Below, one piece after another: positions 1-9,479 of a stretch of 64,000 nucleotides of DNA (position 1 is its first letter; the number at the start of each line of letters is the position of its first letter). The DNA is from Pedobacter westerhofensis (GTDB lineage Bacteria > Bacteroidota > Bacteroidia > Sphingobacteriales > Sphingobacteriaceae). The stretch spans positions 62,001 through 126,000 of the forward strand of contig NZ_FXTN01000007.1 of NCBI RefSeq assembly GCF_900182595.1, given 5' to 3'. A program made the position numbers and the translations under genes. The notes below the pieces were generated by a model. It ran no database searches, was not told where the DNA came from, and was given only the letters and a program-made list of their open reading frames with translations.

Positions 1-3000
1 AAAATGCAGATGGGCTGCTGATCGGTGAAGGCTGTGGTTTTGTCGTGCTGAAACGTCTGGAAGATGCTGTTGAGGCGGGCGACAGGATCTATGCGGTGAT
101 CAAAGGCACTGGCGTAAGCAGTGACGGCAGCGGTACCAGCGTAATGAGCCCTTCGGTAAAAGGACAGCTTACCGCAATGCAGATGGCCTGGGAAAAGGCA
201 GGGACCAGCCGGGCCGATATCGGCTACATCGAAGCACATGGCACCGGAACAAGGCTGGGCGACCAGACGGAGCTTGAAACCCTGGCTCAGTTTTTTGGCA
301 ATGATACCGCGCTGCCCAAAGCAGGAATAGGTACAGTAAAATCAAATATCGGGCATGCTATGCCTGCATGTGGCATCGCGGGATTAATCAAAACCGCGCT
401 GGCCTTATACCATAATATCATTCCCCCAACGCTGCATTGCGAAACGCCGGTTGCCCAGATGGGGACCACAAGATTTGAGGCCGTAAGGGAAGCGCGCGAC
501 TGGTATTTATCCGGATTGCCACGTCTAGCCGGAGTAAATGCCTTCGGGTTTGGCGGTATCAATGCGCATGCCGTACTGGAAGGATATGACCAAAAGCCGG
601 AGGAGATTAAAACTGATCAGGTTTTACTGCTTGCCCGCCATAGCCTTGAGGCATTGACCGGTGCGCTGGAGCAGGCAGCACAGGGACATCATTTCGATGA
701 ACCTGGTGAAGGTGTGTACAGGATTGCTGTCTTTGACCCCACAACGGAGCGGCTCAGAAAAGCCATGAAGATTGCCGCCAAAGATATTCCCTGGCGTAAT
801 AAACAGGATATCTGGTTTACCAATGAACCGCTTTTGCAAGGAGAGGGCAAAATTGCATTTGTATTTCCCGGCCTGGATGGCCTGGCTGGAGCAGAAACCG
901 ACAGTGTAGCAGCATATTTTAATATCCTTCAGGAAAATATTGTCAGGACAGATGGATTACTAAATGATGCTTTAAAAATCTTTAATCAAAGCGCGATTCT
1001 GGACACGGCACTCAAAAAACTGGGCGTACTGCCTGATATGCTGGCGGGGCATAGTCTTGGCGAATGGCTGGCATCACGCTCGTCTGGACTGGTAGAGGAG
1101 TCTTCCATGCTTAAGTTGTTCAACAGCCTTAACCCGGATTCCTATGAGTTAAAAGACTCCAGGTTTATCGCCGTAGGTGCCGGGATCAGTCAGCTGCAGC
1201 CCTTTATGCTGCAGATTGCCGATTTGTATCTCAGCAATGATAATTGTCCGCAGCAAATCATCCTGTGCGGGAGCAATGCTGCAATTGAAGAGCTGCTTCC
1301 AATTCTGAAACGCCAGCAGATCTTCCATCAGATACTACCGTTTCAGTCGGGCTTTCATTCCCCCTTTATTGCCGGCCGGCTGGATGAAATCCTTGGCGGG
1401 ATGAGCAGGTTAACGTTTAACAGGGCTGAGTTTCCCTTATGGTCTGCCACTACCCTCGAACGTTATCCTGAGGATATCGAAGCGATTTTGAAGCTCAACA
1501 TAGAGCACCTGATTAAACCTGTGCGGTTCAGGGAGCTTACTGAAAGGCTATATGATGAGGGCGCAAGGGTGTTTATTCAGGTAGGCTCCGGCGGATTGAC
1601 AGGTTTTGTAGACGATACGCTGCGCGGCAGAAAAATCAGTACTGTTTCTTCTGCCAGTCCGCTGCGCCCGGGCATAGCCCAGTTACAGCGTGTACTGGCC
1701 GCATTGTTCACAGAAGGCAAAACTGTAAATATGAAAATCATGGGATATGAGAAACATGTTCCCTTATCCACAAAGGGCATGAAGCTGCAGCTTGGACTGC
1801 CCCTAATTGATGATTTTCCTGCGCTCAGGAAACTGGCCTCATCCCCTGTACTGGCTTCAGTGCCTGCAGGACATTCCCTTATGCAGGCATTTAACCAGAA
1901 TATTGCAGAAATGGCAGAAATCCAGTCAGAACTGATCCAGGCATTTCAGAACAGAGGGGCCAGTCCGGTAACCTCAGCGCCAGAATCACCTGGCCCGTCA
2001 AGGCGCCCTTTTACAAAAAAATTAGATATATCACTGGCCAACAGCCCCTACCTGTTAGACCATTGCCTGATGAGGCAGCCTGCAGGATGGACCTGTGTAG
2101 AGGACATGGACCCCGTTATTCCCATGACAATGATCTTTGAGCTCTTTGCTGAAGCGGCAGCCGAACAGGCACCGGCTGAGCGGGTCCGGAAAATCATGAA
2201 CATGAAAGTTTTTCAATGGATGAATGTTGCCAGCCCCTTCACAGAGACCATCATGGGAGAATGGAAAAATCAGGACACCGTACATCTTAACCTCGAACGC
2301 TTTGCCGAGGCAGACGTGCGCCTCGGAGGCACAGCGGCAAATCCGCCGGTCATGCTTTTCAGTACCGGTAAGTTGCTCAATATCCTGCGCAGCCCGCAGC
2401 AGGTTTATGAAGAACATATGTTCCACGGCCCTGCCTATCAGGGGATAAAAAAACTGATTGCCGTAGGAGATAAAGGAATCACGGGAGTTATCGAAGGCGG
2501 TAAAGGCAAAGGCTCCCTGCTGGACAATGCAGGTCAGCTTTTTGGCCTCTGGCTGCAGCTCAGCCTTCCGCATGACCGCATTGCTTTTCCGGTTAAAATA
2601 CAGGAGATCGCTTTTTTTGCCGACATGGCTGATCAGCAGGGCGACTTTGAATGCACATGCCAGCTGACAGAACTGAACGATGAATATGCCACGGCCAACT
2701 TCCTCATCAGGCGCAATCAGGAAGTTTGGGCAGTCATCACCGGCTGGCAGAACAGAAGGATGGGTATTGATGAACCTTTATGGCGGGTATCTATGTCGCC
2801 TTTAAACAACTATCTGTCAGAAGAAATCGCGCCCGGTATCATGATGTTCCATCATGCTTACAGCAGGGTAGTTTCCTGGAATTTTGTGCTCAGGCGGTAT
2901 TTCGGACAAACAGAGAAAGCCTACTATGAATCTCTGGCGCCAAATAAAAAAAAGGAGTGGATGATCAGCAGGATTGCTGTAAAAGATGCCGTCAGGCGGC

Positions 3001-3449
3001 TCCTTACCAAAACTAAAAAAGAAGCTTGGTACCCCATTGCATTTGAAGTGCGGTCTGATGAACAGCACCGGCCATATCTGCATGGAGAGATGACAAAAGG
3101 AATCCACATTTCAATTGCCCACAAAGGCACAGATGCTGTAGCCATTGCACAGTACGACCGCCCCGCAGGCATTGATATCGAACGTATCGAAGAGCGGAGC
3201 GAAGGGTTCTATGAGCTTGTGTTCTCAGAGAGCGAACGCGACCTGCTGAAAGACCACAACCTGGATGAATGGGCCACCCGTTTCTGGGTAGCCAAAGAAG
3301 CCTATGGCAAATACCTTGGGAAAGGGCTGCAGGGCAATCCCAAAGCCTACGTTATCAGCCTGATCAGGGGCGAAGAGCTCCTGATCAATGACATTTTCAT
3401 ACAAACAATTAAACATAATAATTATATCATCGGATGGACACAATCGTAA
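1..3449 (+). CDS. Iterative-type polyketide synthase, 5'-truncated (KS-AT-DH-PPTase)
   Basis: The reading frame is open from base 3, so the gene starts upstream of the window. The visible part begins in the C-terminal half of a ketosynthase: the two catalytic His motifs are present (EAHGTGT near 231, NIGHA near 346), while the active-site Cys lies outside. An acyltransferase follows (GHSLGEW serine motif near 1048; GFHSP histidine motif near 1350). Then comes a double-hotdog dehydratase region (LLDHCLM near 2053, HGPAYQG near 2424). A C-terminal Sfp-type phosphopantetheinyl transferase ends the protein (GIDIERIEERS near 3169, WVAKEAYGKYLGKG near 3286). No ACP or KR domain is visible. The layout recalls the enediyne/PUFA-type iterative PKS families, which also carry a terminal PPTase. 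The product is unknown; a lipid-like chain is inferred from the downstream genes. Confidence 0.9.
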   Translation, partial: NADGLLIGEGCGFVVLKRLEDAVEAGDRIYAVIKGTGVSSDGSGTSVMSPSVKGQLTAMQMAWEKAGTSRADIGYIEAHGTGTRLGDQTELETLAQFFGNDTALPKAGIGTVKSNIGHAMPACGIAGLIKTALALYHNIIPPTLHCETPVAQMGTTRFEAVREARDWYLSGLPRLAGVNAFGFGGINAHAVLEGYDQKPEEIKTDQVLLLARHSLEALTGALEQAAQGHHFDEPGEGVYRIAVFDPTTERLRKAMKIAAKDIPWRNKQDIWFTNEPLLQGEGKIAFVFPGLDGLAGAETDSVAAYFNILQENIVRTDGLLNDALKIFNQSAILDTALKKLGVLPDMLAGHSLGEWLASRSSGLVEESSMLKLFNSLNPDSYELKDSRFIAVGAGISQLQPFMLQIADLYLSNDNCPQQIILCGSNAAIEELLPILKRQQIFHQILPFQSGFHSPFIAGRLDEILGGMSRLTFNRAEFPLWSATTLERYPEDIEAILKLNIEHLIKPVRFRELTERLYDEGARVFIQVGSGGLTGFVDDTLRGRKISTVSSASPLRPGIAQLQRVLAALFTEGKTVNMKIMGYEKHVPLSTKGMKLQLGLPLIDDFPALRKLASSPVLASVPAGHSLMQAFNQNIAEMAEIQSELIQAFQNRGASPVTSAPESPGPSRRPFTKKLDISLANSPYLLDHCLMRQPAGWTCVEDMDPVIPMTMIFELFAEAAAEQAPAERVRKIMNMKVFQWMNVASPFTETIMGEWKNQDTVHLNLERFAEADVRLGGTAANPPVMLFSTGKLLNILRSPQQVYEEHMFHGPAYQGIKKLIAVGDKGITGVIEGGKGKGSLLDNAGQLFGLWLQLSLPHDRIAFPVKIQEIAFFADMADQQGDFECTCQLTELNDEYATANFLIRRNQEVWAVITGWQNRRMGIDEPLWRVSMSPLNNYLSEEIAPGIMMFHHAYSRVVSWNFVLRRYFGQTEKAYYESLAPNKKKEWMISRIAVKDAVRRLLTKTKKEAWYPIAFEVRSDEQHRPYLHGEMTKGIHISIAHKGTDAVAIAQYDRPAGIDIERIEERSEGFYELVFSESERDLLKDHNLDEWATRFWVAKEAYGKYLGKGLQGNPKAYVISLIRGEELLINDIFIQTIKHNNYIIGWTQS

Positions 3450-3733
3450 CCGCAGGAAAACTAAACAGTAATGAGATCTTCAATCTTCTGAAACAGTTTA
3501 TTACTGAAGTAATAGGCGAAGAATTTGTTGAAGAAATGGACATTTCAATGGACAGCTCTTTTAATAAAGACCTTGAAATGGACAGCATCGAGATCGTCGC
3601 TTTTTCAGAGAAAATAAAGGCACATTTTGGAGATAAAATAGATTTTACCGGCTGGCTATCCAATATGGATATCGATGAGCTGATCGGATTAAAGCTGGGG
3701 ATGATCGTAAACTTTATTGAGGAATGCCAATAA
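3434..3733 (+). CDS. Discrete acyl carrier protein
   Basis: This 99-residue acidic protein has the usual size of a free ACP. It carries the phosphopantetheine attachment motif MDSIEIV around residues 50-56 (the serine is the modified residue). The start codon lies inside the last 16 bp of the PKS gene, so the two are probably translationally coupled. Since the visible PKS has no ACP domain but ends in a PPTase, this is the likely carrier that the PKS modifies and loads in trans. That pairing is inference. An ACP for an upstream enzyme is the alternative. Confidence 0.9.
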   Translation: MDTIVTAGKLNSNEIFNLLKQFITEVIGEEFVEEMDISMDSSFNKDLEMDSIEIVAFSEKIKAHFGDKIDFTGWLSNMDIDELIGLKLGMIVNFIEECQ

Positions 3734-4497
3734 TCAAAGTAAATAACAGGGATGTCCATATTCAGGAACTAAATACGGCAGCACCCGAAACGATTTTGCT
3801 TGTGCATGGAATGTGCAGCAACCTGTCTATCTACTATTTCAGGATTGCCCCGATTTTAGCCAGGCATTTTCATGTAGTGATGTATGATTTAAAAAGTCAT
3901 GGCATGAGCGAGAAAATCAGCAGTGGTTACGACCTGAACAGCCTTACAGATGATCTGGTCCATTTGATGGAATATCTTCATATTGCTTCGGCATATCTGG
4001 CCGGATATAGTTTTGGAGGCCTGATCTGCCTTAAAATGGCTACCCGTTTTCCGCAGCGCATTAAAAAGCTGGTGCTGATCGAAGCTCCCAATCCCAATGA
4101 CGACAAAATCAGGCTGGTAATGGATGCCTACAGCAGGGAATCCCTGGAGCATTATCTGAACGGCCCAAATCAAAGGAAATTCGGGAACCGACAGATGGAT
4201 CGTAAACACCGTTTGTACGAGCATTTATTTCATGAAACCACGATCAAAAGGGATTTCATGCAGGAAAGTGATTTCTTTATTGATACTGAAATTGCACAGA
4301 TCAAACAAGAGACCCTTCTGCTCTACGGATCCTATTCGCCCTGCCTGGAGGCCGGGGAAAACCTGAAAGAAAAAATCAGCAGTGCCGCACTCTTTGCACT
4401 GAATGGCGACCATGATATCCCTTTGCAGGAACCGGAAAGAATAGGGAATATGATGGAGATGTTTTTTAAAAATCAAATGGCGCAAACTTACTCATAA
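3724..4497 (+). CDS. Alpha/beta hydrolase, probable thioesterase or acyl-release enzyme
   Basis: This 257-residue alpha/beta-hydrolase fold protein has no signal peptide and so acts in the cytoplasm. The oxyanion strand HGMCSN is near residue 28, the nucleophile elbow GYSFGG near residue 97, and the C-terminal catalytic His in GDHDIP near residue 237. It overlaps the ACP gene by 10 bp. Enzymes of this fold next to iterative PKS genes often act as chain-release thioesterases or as editing or cyclising hydrolases. That role is inferred from context only; the sequence does not define the substrate. Confidence 0.85.
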   Translation: MPIIKVNNRDVHIQELNTAAPETILLVHGMCSNLSIYYFRIAPILARHFHVVMYDLKSHGMSEKISSGYDLNSLTDDLVHLMEYLHIASAYLAGYSFGGLICLKMATRFPQRIKKLVLIEAPNPNDDKIRLVMDAYSRESLEHYLNGPNQRKFGNRQMDRKHRLYEHLFHETTIKRDFMQESDFFIDTEIAQIKQETLLLYGSYSPCLEAGENLKEKISSAALFALNGDHDIPLQEPERIGNMMEMFFKNQMAQTYS

Positions 4498-4501
4498 CAG
4501 T

Positions 4502-5704
4502 ATGGCAAGATTTGTATATATAGTACCACCGCTCACAGGCCATGTTAACCCCACGCTTGCCGTAGGTGCTGCCCTGCTCGAAGCGGGACATGAGGTAGCC
4601 TGGATGAGTTTAGACGAATCTCTGGAGGCCAGGCTTCCGGCAGATGGGAAACTCCTGCTGATCACGTATACAGATGATGATCATAGCGAACGCGAAAGCG
4701 GACAATACCTGAATGTAATCACAAAAAAAGTTGTTTATGGGGTAGACAGTATCAAGTTCTTATACGAAGAAGTACTCATCCCCCTCAACAGGCATTGTTA
4801 CAAGGGAATCTCACGTTTATTAGAAGCGTATCAGCCCGATCTGGTGATCACTGACCATGAGCTCTTTGCCGGAGCAATCGCTGCGCTGAAACATGGTGTT
4901 CCCTATGTTACCTCTGTCACGGCACCGGCAGCCATTCAGATTATGGACGAATTGCCAAAAGTTTATGAATGGGAGCAAAACCAGATTGTTGCACTGCAGC
5001 AGGAACTGGGACTGAGAGCCGAACGGTCAGTGGCTTCTTCTGATTTACTTAATCTGGTATTTACATCAAAGGAGTTTTTTGGTGAAGTGCATCTGCCGGA
5101 TCAGTACAGGTTTGTAGGACCGGTCATTTATAAAAGGCAGGCAAAAACGACATTCGACTGGGCAAGGATTGCAGAGGCCTCCGAAGGCGCCAGGATACTG
5201 GTCAGCATCGGGACAACCTTTAACCACGAGCACAAAAAAAGCTTTTTTGACAAGGTCATATCCGCTTTTGGCGGCGGGCCTTATACCGTGGTGGTGATAT
5301 GCGATCCTTTACTGTTTGAGGAATGGCCGGATAATTTTATAGTGCAGTTAAACATACCGCAGCTTGAAGTGCTGCCTTACCTGGATGCCGTAGTGTGCCA
5401 TGGCGGGCACAATACGGTCTGTGAGAGTTTGTCAAACGGTATCCCTCTGGTAGTAATTCCCATCGCTTATGATCAGTCGCACGTTGCCGGCAGGGTCGTA
5501 AAAACAGGCGCTGGCTTAAGGCTCAATTTCAATCGTTTCAAGGCACAGCACCTGCAGGCAGCATTACATGAAGTGCTGCATGATCCCGCGTTTAAAACTG
5601 CTGCAATCTCCCTCAGAGATTCTTTTATAGCAGCAGGGGGAACAGCCGCTGCCGCCGGCCTGCTGGTAAATTTAACTAAAAACAAATCCACTAATTATGT
5701 CTAA
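4502..5704 (+). CDS. GT1 (UGT/MGT-like) glycosyltransferase, first of pair
   Basis: This 400-residue GT-B glycosyltransferase is of the UDP-glucuronosyl/macrolide glycosyltransferase type. The N-terminal PPLTGHVNP motif holds the putative catalytic His near residue 14. The C-terminal nucleotide-sugar site contains CHGGHNTVCESLSNGIP near residue 298, followed by PIAYDQ. It starts 4 bp after the hydrolase stop. Members transfer a sugar to small lipophilic acceptors, including polyketides, flavonoids and lipids. Here it probably glycosylates the PKS product. The sugar donor cannot be told from sequence. Confidence 0.92.
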   Translation: MARFVYIVPPLTGHVNPTLAVGAALLEAGHEVAWMSLDESLEARLPADGKLLLITYTDDDHSERESGQYLNVITKKVVYGVDSIKFLYEEVLIPLNRHCYKGISRLLEAYQPDLVITDHELFAGAIAALKHGVPYVTSVTAPAAIQIMDELPKVYEWEQNQIVALQQELGLRAERSVASSDLLNLVFTSKEFFGEVHLPDQYRFVGPVIYKRQAKTTFDWARIAEASEGARILVSIGTTFNHEHKKSFFDKVISAFGGGPYTVVVICDPLLFEEWPDNFIVQLNIPQLEVLPYLDAVVCHGGHNTVCESLSNGIPLVVIPIAYDQSHVAGRVVKTGAGLRLNFNRFKAQHLQAALHEVLHDPAFKTAAISLRDSFIAAGGTAAAAGLLVNLTKNKSTNYV

Positions 5705-6911
5705 ATTTTTATTCGTTGTGCCCCCTTTCTTCGGGCATATGAGCCCCACGCTTAGTGTAGGCGCCAGTTTAATATCAAGGGGACATGAGGTGAAATGGCT
5801 GGGGATCATTCCTGTTGCCGGCCATCATATCCCCGAAGGAGGCGAATATATCTATCCTGAAGAAGATCTGCTGCCCTATCAGGAAGAACTTCAGCATATG
5901 CTGAGGCGCCAGGACGACGGGCCAAACTGTTCGGCCCCGGAGGTACTGAAACTCGCCTTTGAAGAAACATATGTTCCCATGGCCAGGATCATGAGGAACG
6001 GGCTCATGAGGGCAATAGAAGAATGGGGGCCTGATCTGATCGTTAACGACTGTATCACGTTTGCAGGTGCGCTTTGTGCCCATATCAAAGGTGTACCATG
6101 CGTAACCACAACTCCCGTTCCTCCGGAAGTGATTTTGAACAACGGCGGCAGCCTCCCTAAAATTACTGAATGGCAGCACAACCTTGTGCGGGGACTACAG
6201 GAAGGGTTTGGATTGGACAGCGATCATCTCCTGGTACATTCCAGAATGATGAATATTGTTTTTACCTCACAGGAATTTGCCGGTGTGAAAGACCCTTCGC
6301 CCCACATGAAATTTGTTGGCCCTGTGAAGGGGAGGCCCAATAACGCTGAGTTTGACTGGGGCAGGCTGGAAAAGGCTGCAAGGCCGGTGGTTTTTGTTTC
6401 ACTGGGAACTTTACTGGTAGATATCAGAAAGGATTTCTTTGGCAAACTGATCGAAGCTTTTGCAGGCGCTCCGGTAACCATCGTAGCGGCTACAGATCCT
6501 GCGATTTTTGAACACTGGCCGGAGAATTTCATCGCGAGCAGTTTTGTGCCGCAAGCCGCACTCATGCCAAAAATGGATGCTGTTATCTGTCACGGAGGGT
6601 TCAATACAGTGAATGACACCTTTATGAATGGCCTCCCGATGCTGATCATTCCAATCACCTATGATCATTTTCATACCGCAAAGCTGATTGAAAAAGCAGG
6701 CTGCGGGATCAGCATCCGCTATAAAAGGCTGCGCAGCGGCGAGATGCGCAAGGCAGTTTTTGAACTGCTTGGAAACAGTAACTACAGAAAAGCGGCGGAA
6801 AGGATCAGGGAAACATTCATTGATGCCGGCGGAAACGAAAAGGCTGTAGAATTACTGGAAGAATGCAGTAATACGCCGCATAATATTCATACTAATCTTC
6901 ATAACTCATGA
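5697..6911 (+). CDS. GT1 (UGT/MGT-like) glycosyltransferase, second of pair
   Basis: This 404-residue paralogue of the preceding gene overlaps it by 8 bp. It keeps PPFFGHMSP near residue 9 and CHGGFNTVNDTFMNGLP near residue 297, followed by PITYDH. The second-copy motif replaces the usual Glu of the donor site (E in CESL of the first copy) with Asp (NDTF). Two adjacent GT1 enzymes suggest a diglycosylated product or two alternative sugars. Both are inferences; one copy could instead act on an intermediate. Confidence 0.92.
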   Translation: MSKFLFVVPPFFGHMSPTLSVGASLISRGHEVKWLGIIPVAGHHIPEGGEYIYPEEDLLPYQEELQHMLRRQDDGPNCSAPEVLKLAFEETYVPMARIMRNGLMRAIEEWGPDLIVNDCITFAGALCAHIKGVPCVTTTPVPPEVILNNGGSLPKITEWQHNLVRGLQEGFGLDSDHLLVHSRMMNIVFTSQEFAGVKDPSPHMKFVGPVKGRPNNAEFDWGRLEKAARPVVFVSLGTLLVDIRKDFFGKLIEAFAGAPVTIVAATDPAIFEHWPENFIASSFVPQAALMPKMDAVICHGGFNTVNDTFMNGLPMLIIPITYDHFHTAKLIEKAGCGISIRYKRLRSGEMRKAVFELLGNSNYRKAAERIRETFIDAGGNEKAVELLEECSNTPHNIHTNLHNS

Positions 6912-8161
6912 GAAAAAGGCTCTTTTTTATGGAGAGGTTACTCTATGGAAATGGCACAGATGCCTTCAATGCAGTTGTGCCTGTAAAGATTAAAGGTGTA
7001 TTTTCTGAAGAGAAATTATCCTTCGGCTTAGCAAGATTACAAGAGAAACATCCATTGCTGAAGGCATTCGTTGAGAATGACGAATTTGGGCGGCCATGTT
7101 TCATTGCGGATGAAAATGAGGCTAACCCAATCCCGGTTCGTATCGTTCCAAGAATTACTCAATCTGATTGGGAGGGGGAAGTTCACGATGAATGGGGACT
7201 TGTTTTTGATGTACATCAAGGGCCGCTGATGCGAGTAGTATGGATCAGGGGAGAGGAATGCTCAGAGCTTATACTGGTCATGCATCATTGTATCTGTGAT
7301 GGCCGTTCTGCCATGTCCATTTTGCAGGATCTGCTCATGTTGCTCGAGAACAGGAATGTGAGTATAGGTAAGGAAATTCCCATTCTAAGCCTGAAGGATA
7401 TCGTTCCGCAAGAGATACTTGGTGATAGAATGAAACAACTTAAAGCCAGATTACACGGAAGATTTATTGGTTTGCTCGTTCGGCTGATACCAGCAAGGAG
7501 AACATTTACAGATCGAAAACAAGATTACATGATCAACTGGAAACTCGATGTAGAGTCAAGTGATCGTTTAATCAAACTCTCTAAATCAACAGGTACTACA
7601 ATTAATACCCTCTTGGGTAAAACTATTTTGACCGCTTTTAGGGAAACCTTGTCAGAAAGTTTCCTGAATAAGATCATTTGTCCTGTAGATATCAGAAAAT
7701 ACATACCAAAAATAGCAGAAAATAACATTTTTTCCTTTGCAACGATGGTTGCCCTGTCCGCGAATGAGAAGCTCGGCTTTATCCCTGATGCAGAAAGAAT
7801 GCAAAAAGACGTAGAAAAAAAGATGGCTGCACTGAATCCATATAAAACAATTATGCAAATGGAGGAATCACATCCCTATTTTGAAAAATTGATAGGTTTT
7901 ATGAAAGGTGGGAAATCTTCCAATGATTGTATATTTTCAAATCTGGGTAAGATTAATATCAGGCATCAATACGAAACATTCGAGTTAGAAACAATTCACA
8001 GCCCTTCAACTATTGGCCCTTTAGGGAAAACCGTCAATATAATTACTTCAAGTTTTCGGGGCAGAATGGACTTTACTTTTGTAGGAAGTGAAGGTTATCT
8101 TGCCTATAAGGATGCTCTGGCGGTGAAGGAGAAAATTGAGGAAATTATCAGAGAACTATAA
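6908..8161 (+). CDS. Condensation/PapA-type acyltransferase 1
   Basis: This 417-residue protein of the condensation-domain superfamily is of the stand-alone PapA-like type that esterifies hydroxyl groups with acyl chains. The N-terminal KHPLLKAF motif and the catalytic HHCICDG motif (HHxxxDG, near residue 126) are both present, and a conserved RGRMDFTF stretch lies near the C-terminus. It overlaps the glycosyltransferase by 4 bp (ATGA). Family members use CoA- or ACP-bound acyl donors; polyketide and trehalose esterification in actinobacteria are the known examples. Acylation of the glycosylated product is inferred here. The gene looks more AT-rich than its neighbours by eye. Confidence 0.85.
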   Translation: MRKRLFFMERLLYGNGTDAFNAVVPVKIKGVFSEEKLSFGLARLQEKHPLLKAFVENDEFGRPCFIADENEANPIPVRIVPRITQSDWEGEVHDEWGLVFDVHQGPLMRVVWIRGEECSELILVMHHCICDGRSAMSILQDLLMLLENRNVSIGKEIPILSLKDIVPQEILGDRMKQLKARLHGRFIGLLVRLIPARRTFTDRKQDYMINWKLDVESSDRLIKLSKSTGTTINTLLGKTILTAFRETLSESFLNKIICPVDIRKYIPKIAENNIFSFATMVALSANEKLGFIPDAERMQKDVEKKMAALNPYKTIMQMEESHPYFEKLIGFMKGGKSSNDCIFSNLGKINIRHQYETFELETIHSPSTIGPLGKTVNIITSSFRGRMDFTFVGSEGYLAYKDALAVKEKIEEIIREL

Positions 8162-8190
8162 TAAGTAAACTACTAAAAATGATGTTGTCA

Positions 8191-9450
8191 ATGAGGAGAA
8201 AACTATTTTTTTTGGAAAGAATGATCTATGGAAACGGTAATACCGCATTTAACGCCGTTGTACCGGTCAAGATCAGAGGTACATTCCCGCCTGAAAACCT
8301 GATTTATGCCTTAGGCAGGATACAGGATAAACATCCATTTTTAAAGGCATTTGTTGCGGTTGATCAAAAAAGGGCACCCTGGTTTATCGTTAGTGAAAAT
8401 GAATTGCCTATACCTGTGAGGATGGTGCCCCGGGTTACAGATCAAGACTGGGCAACAGAAGTGACGCGGGAGTGGGAAACTGTCTTCAATATGGAAAAAG
8501 GGCCCTTGATGAGAGTGGTTTGGATCAGGGGCGAAGAATGCTCAGAACTAATTCTGGTGATGCACCATTGCGTTTGTGACGGGCGCTCGGCCATGTCTAT
8601 TCTGGAAGATCTTCTGCTATTGCTGGATAATAGGGACGCGGCTATTGGACAGGAGGTCCCGATCTTAAGCATCAGCGATATTGTTCCGCCTGAAGTGCTC
8701 AGGGATACCCGCAAAGTCCTTAAAGCTAAGCTCGACGGCACAGTAACTTCAATGCTGCTCTGGCTCATGCCATTAAAAAAGACACCGGTAGAACGTAAGC
8801 GTGATTACATGATCAACTGGAAACTGGATCAAAAACTGTCTGACCACCTGCTTAAAATATCTAAAGTCAGCGGTGCAACCATCAATACGCTTTTATGTAA
8901 AACAGTGCTCAGTGCTTTTAAAAAGATCAGGCAAAATGAGTTTCACAATAAAATCGGTTGTCCCGTGGATATCAGGAAATACATGCCTCAGATCAAAGAG
9001 GAAAATCTTTTTGCTTTTGTGACCAGAGTGATGCTATCCGCCAATGATCAGCTCGACTTTATCAGTGACGCCAAAAGGATGCAGGAGGATGTAGCCCAAA
9101 AAACAGCGGTCCTCGACCCCTATAAAATGATCATGAAGATGGAAGAATCTCATGCTGCATTGGGAAACTTCATTAATTTTCTGAGATACAGTAAACCAGA
9201 CAAGGACTGCCTTTTTTCAAATTTAGGAAGAATCAATATCAGGCACCAGTACAGGGATTTTGAGGTCGAAACTATTTACAGTCCTTCCGCAATCGGGCCT
9301 TTTGGCCAGACCACTGGTTTTGTTGCCTCCACTTTTCGCGGACAGATGGACTTTACCTTTATCGGAAGTGAAGGATTTCTTCCCTACGAAGAAGCCCTGG
9401 CGATCAAGGATCAGATTGAAGAAATTATCGGGGCAATTGAAATTGCCTGA
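8191..9450 (+). CDS. Condensation/PapA-type acyltransferase 2 (tandem paralogue)
   Basis: About 419 residues and closely similar along its whole length to the upstream gene, including YGNG near residue 13, KHPFLKAF, the catalytic HHCVCDG near residue 126 and the C-terminal RGQMDFTF stretch. An ATG at 8179 gives four extra residues. The start at 8191 was chosen because it aligns with the MRKR and MKRK starts of both sister genes. It most likely arose by tandem duplication and acylates a second position or uses another acyl donor (inference). Confidence 0.85.
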   Translation: MRRKLFFLERMIYGNGNTAFNAVVPVKIRGTFPPENLIYALGRIQDKHPFLKAFVAVDQKRAPWFIVSENELPIPVRMVPRVTDQDWATEVTREWETVFNMEKGPLMRVVWIRGEECSELILVMHHCVCDGRSAMSILEDLLLLLDNRDAAIGQEVPILSISDIVPPEVLRDTRKVLKAKLDGTVTSMLLWLMPLKKTPVERKRDYMINWKLDQKLSDHLLKISKVSGATINTLLCKTVLSAFKKIRQNEFHNKIGCPVDIRKYMPQIKEENLFAFVTRVMLSANDQLDFISDAKRMQEDVAQKTAVLDPYKMIMKMEESHAALGNFINFLRYSKPDKDCLFSNLGRINIRHQYRDFEVETIYSPSAIGPFGQTTGFVASTFRGQMDFTFIGSEGFLPYEEALAIKDQIEEIIGAIEIA

Positions 9451-9479
9451 TCAGTACTACATAATCAACGCTAAAATTG

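Noticed and set aside
2055..2573. 172-aa minus-strand open frame inside the PKS gene
   Set aside because: It lies opposite the well-supported DH region, has no recognisable domain and reads as a shadow frame.
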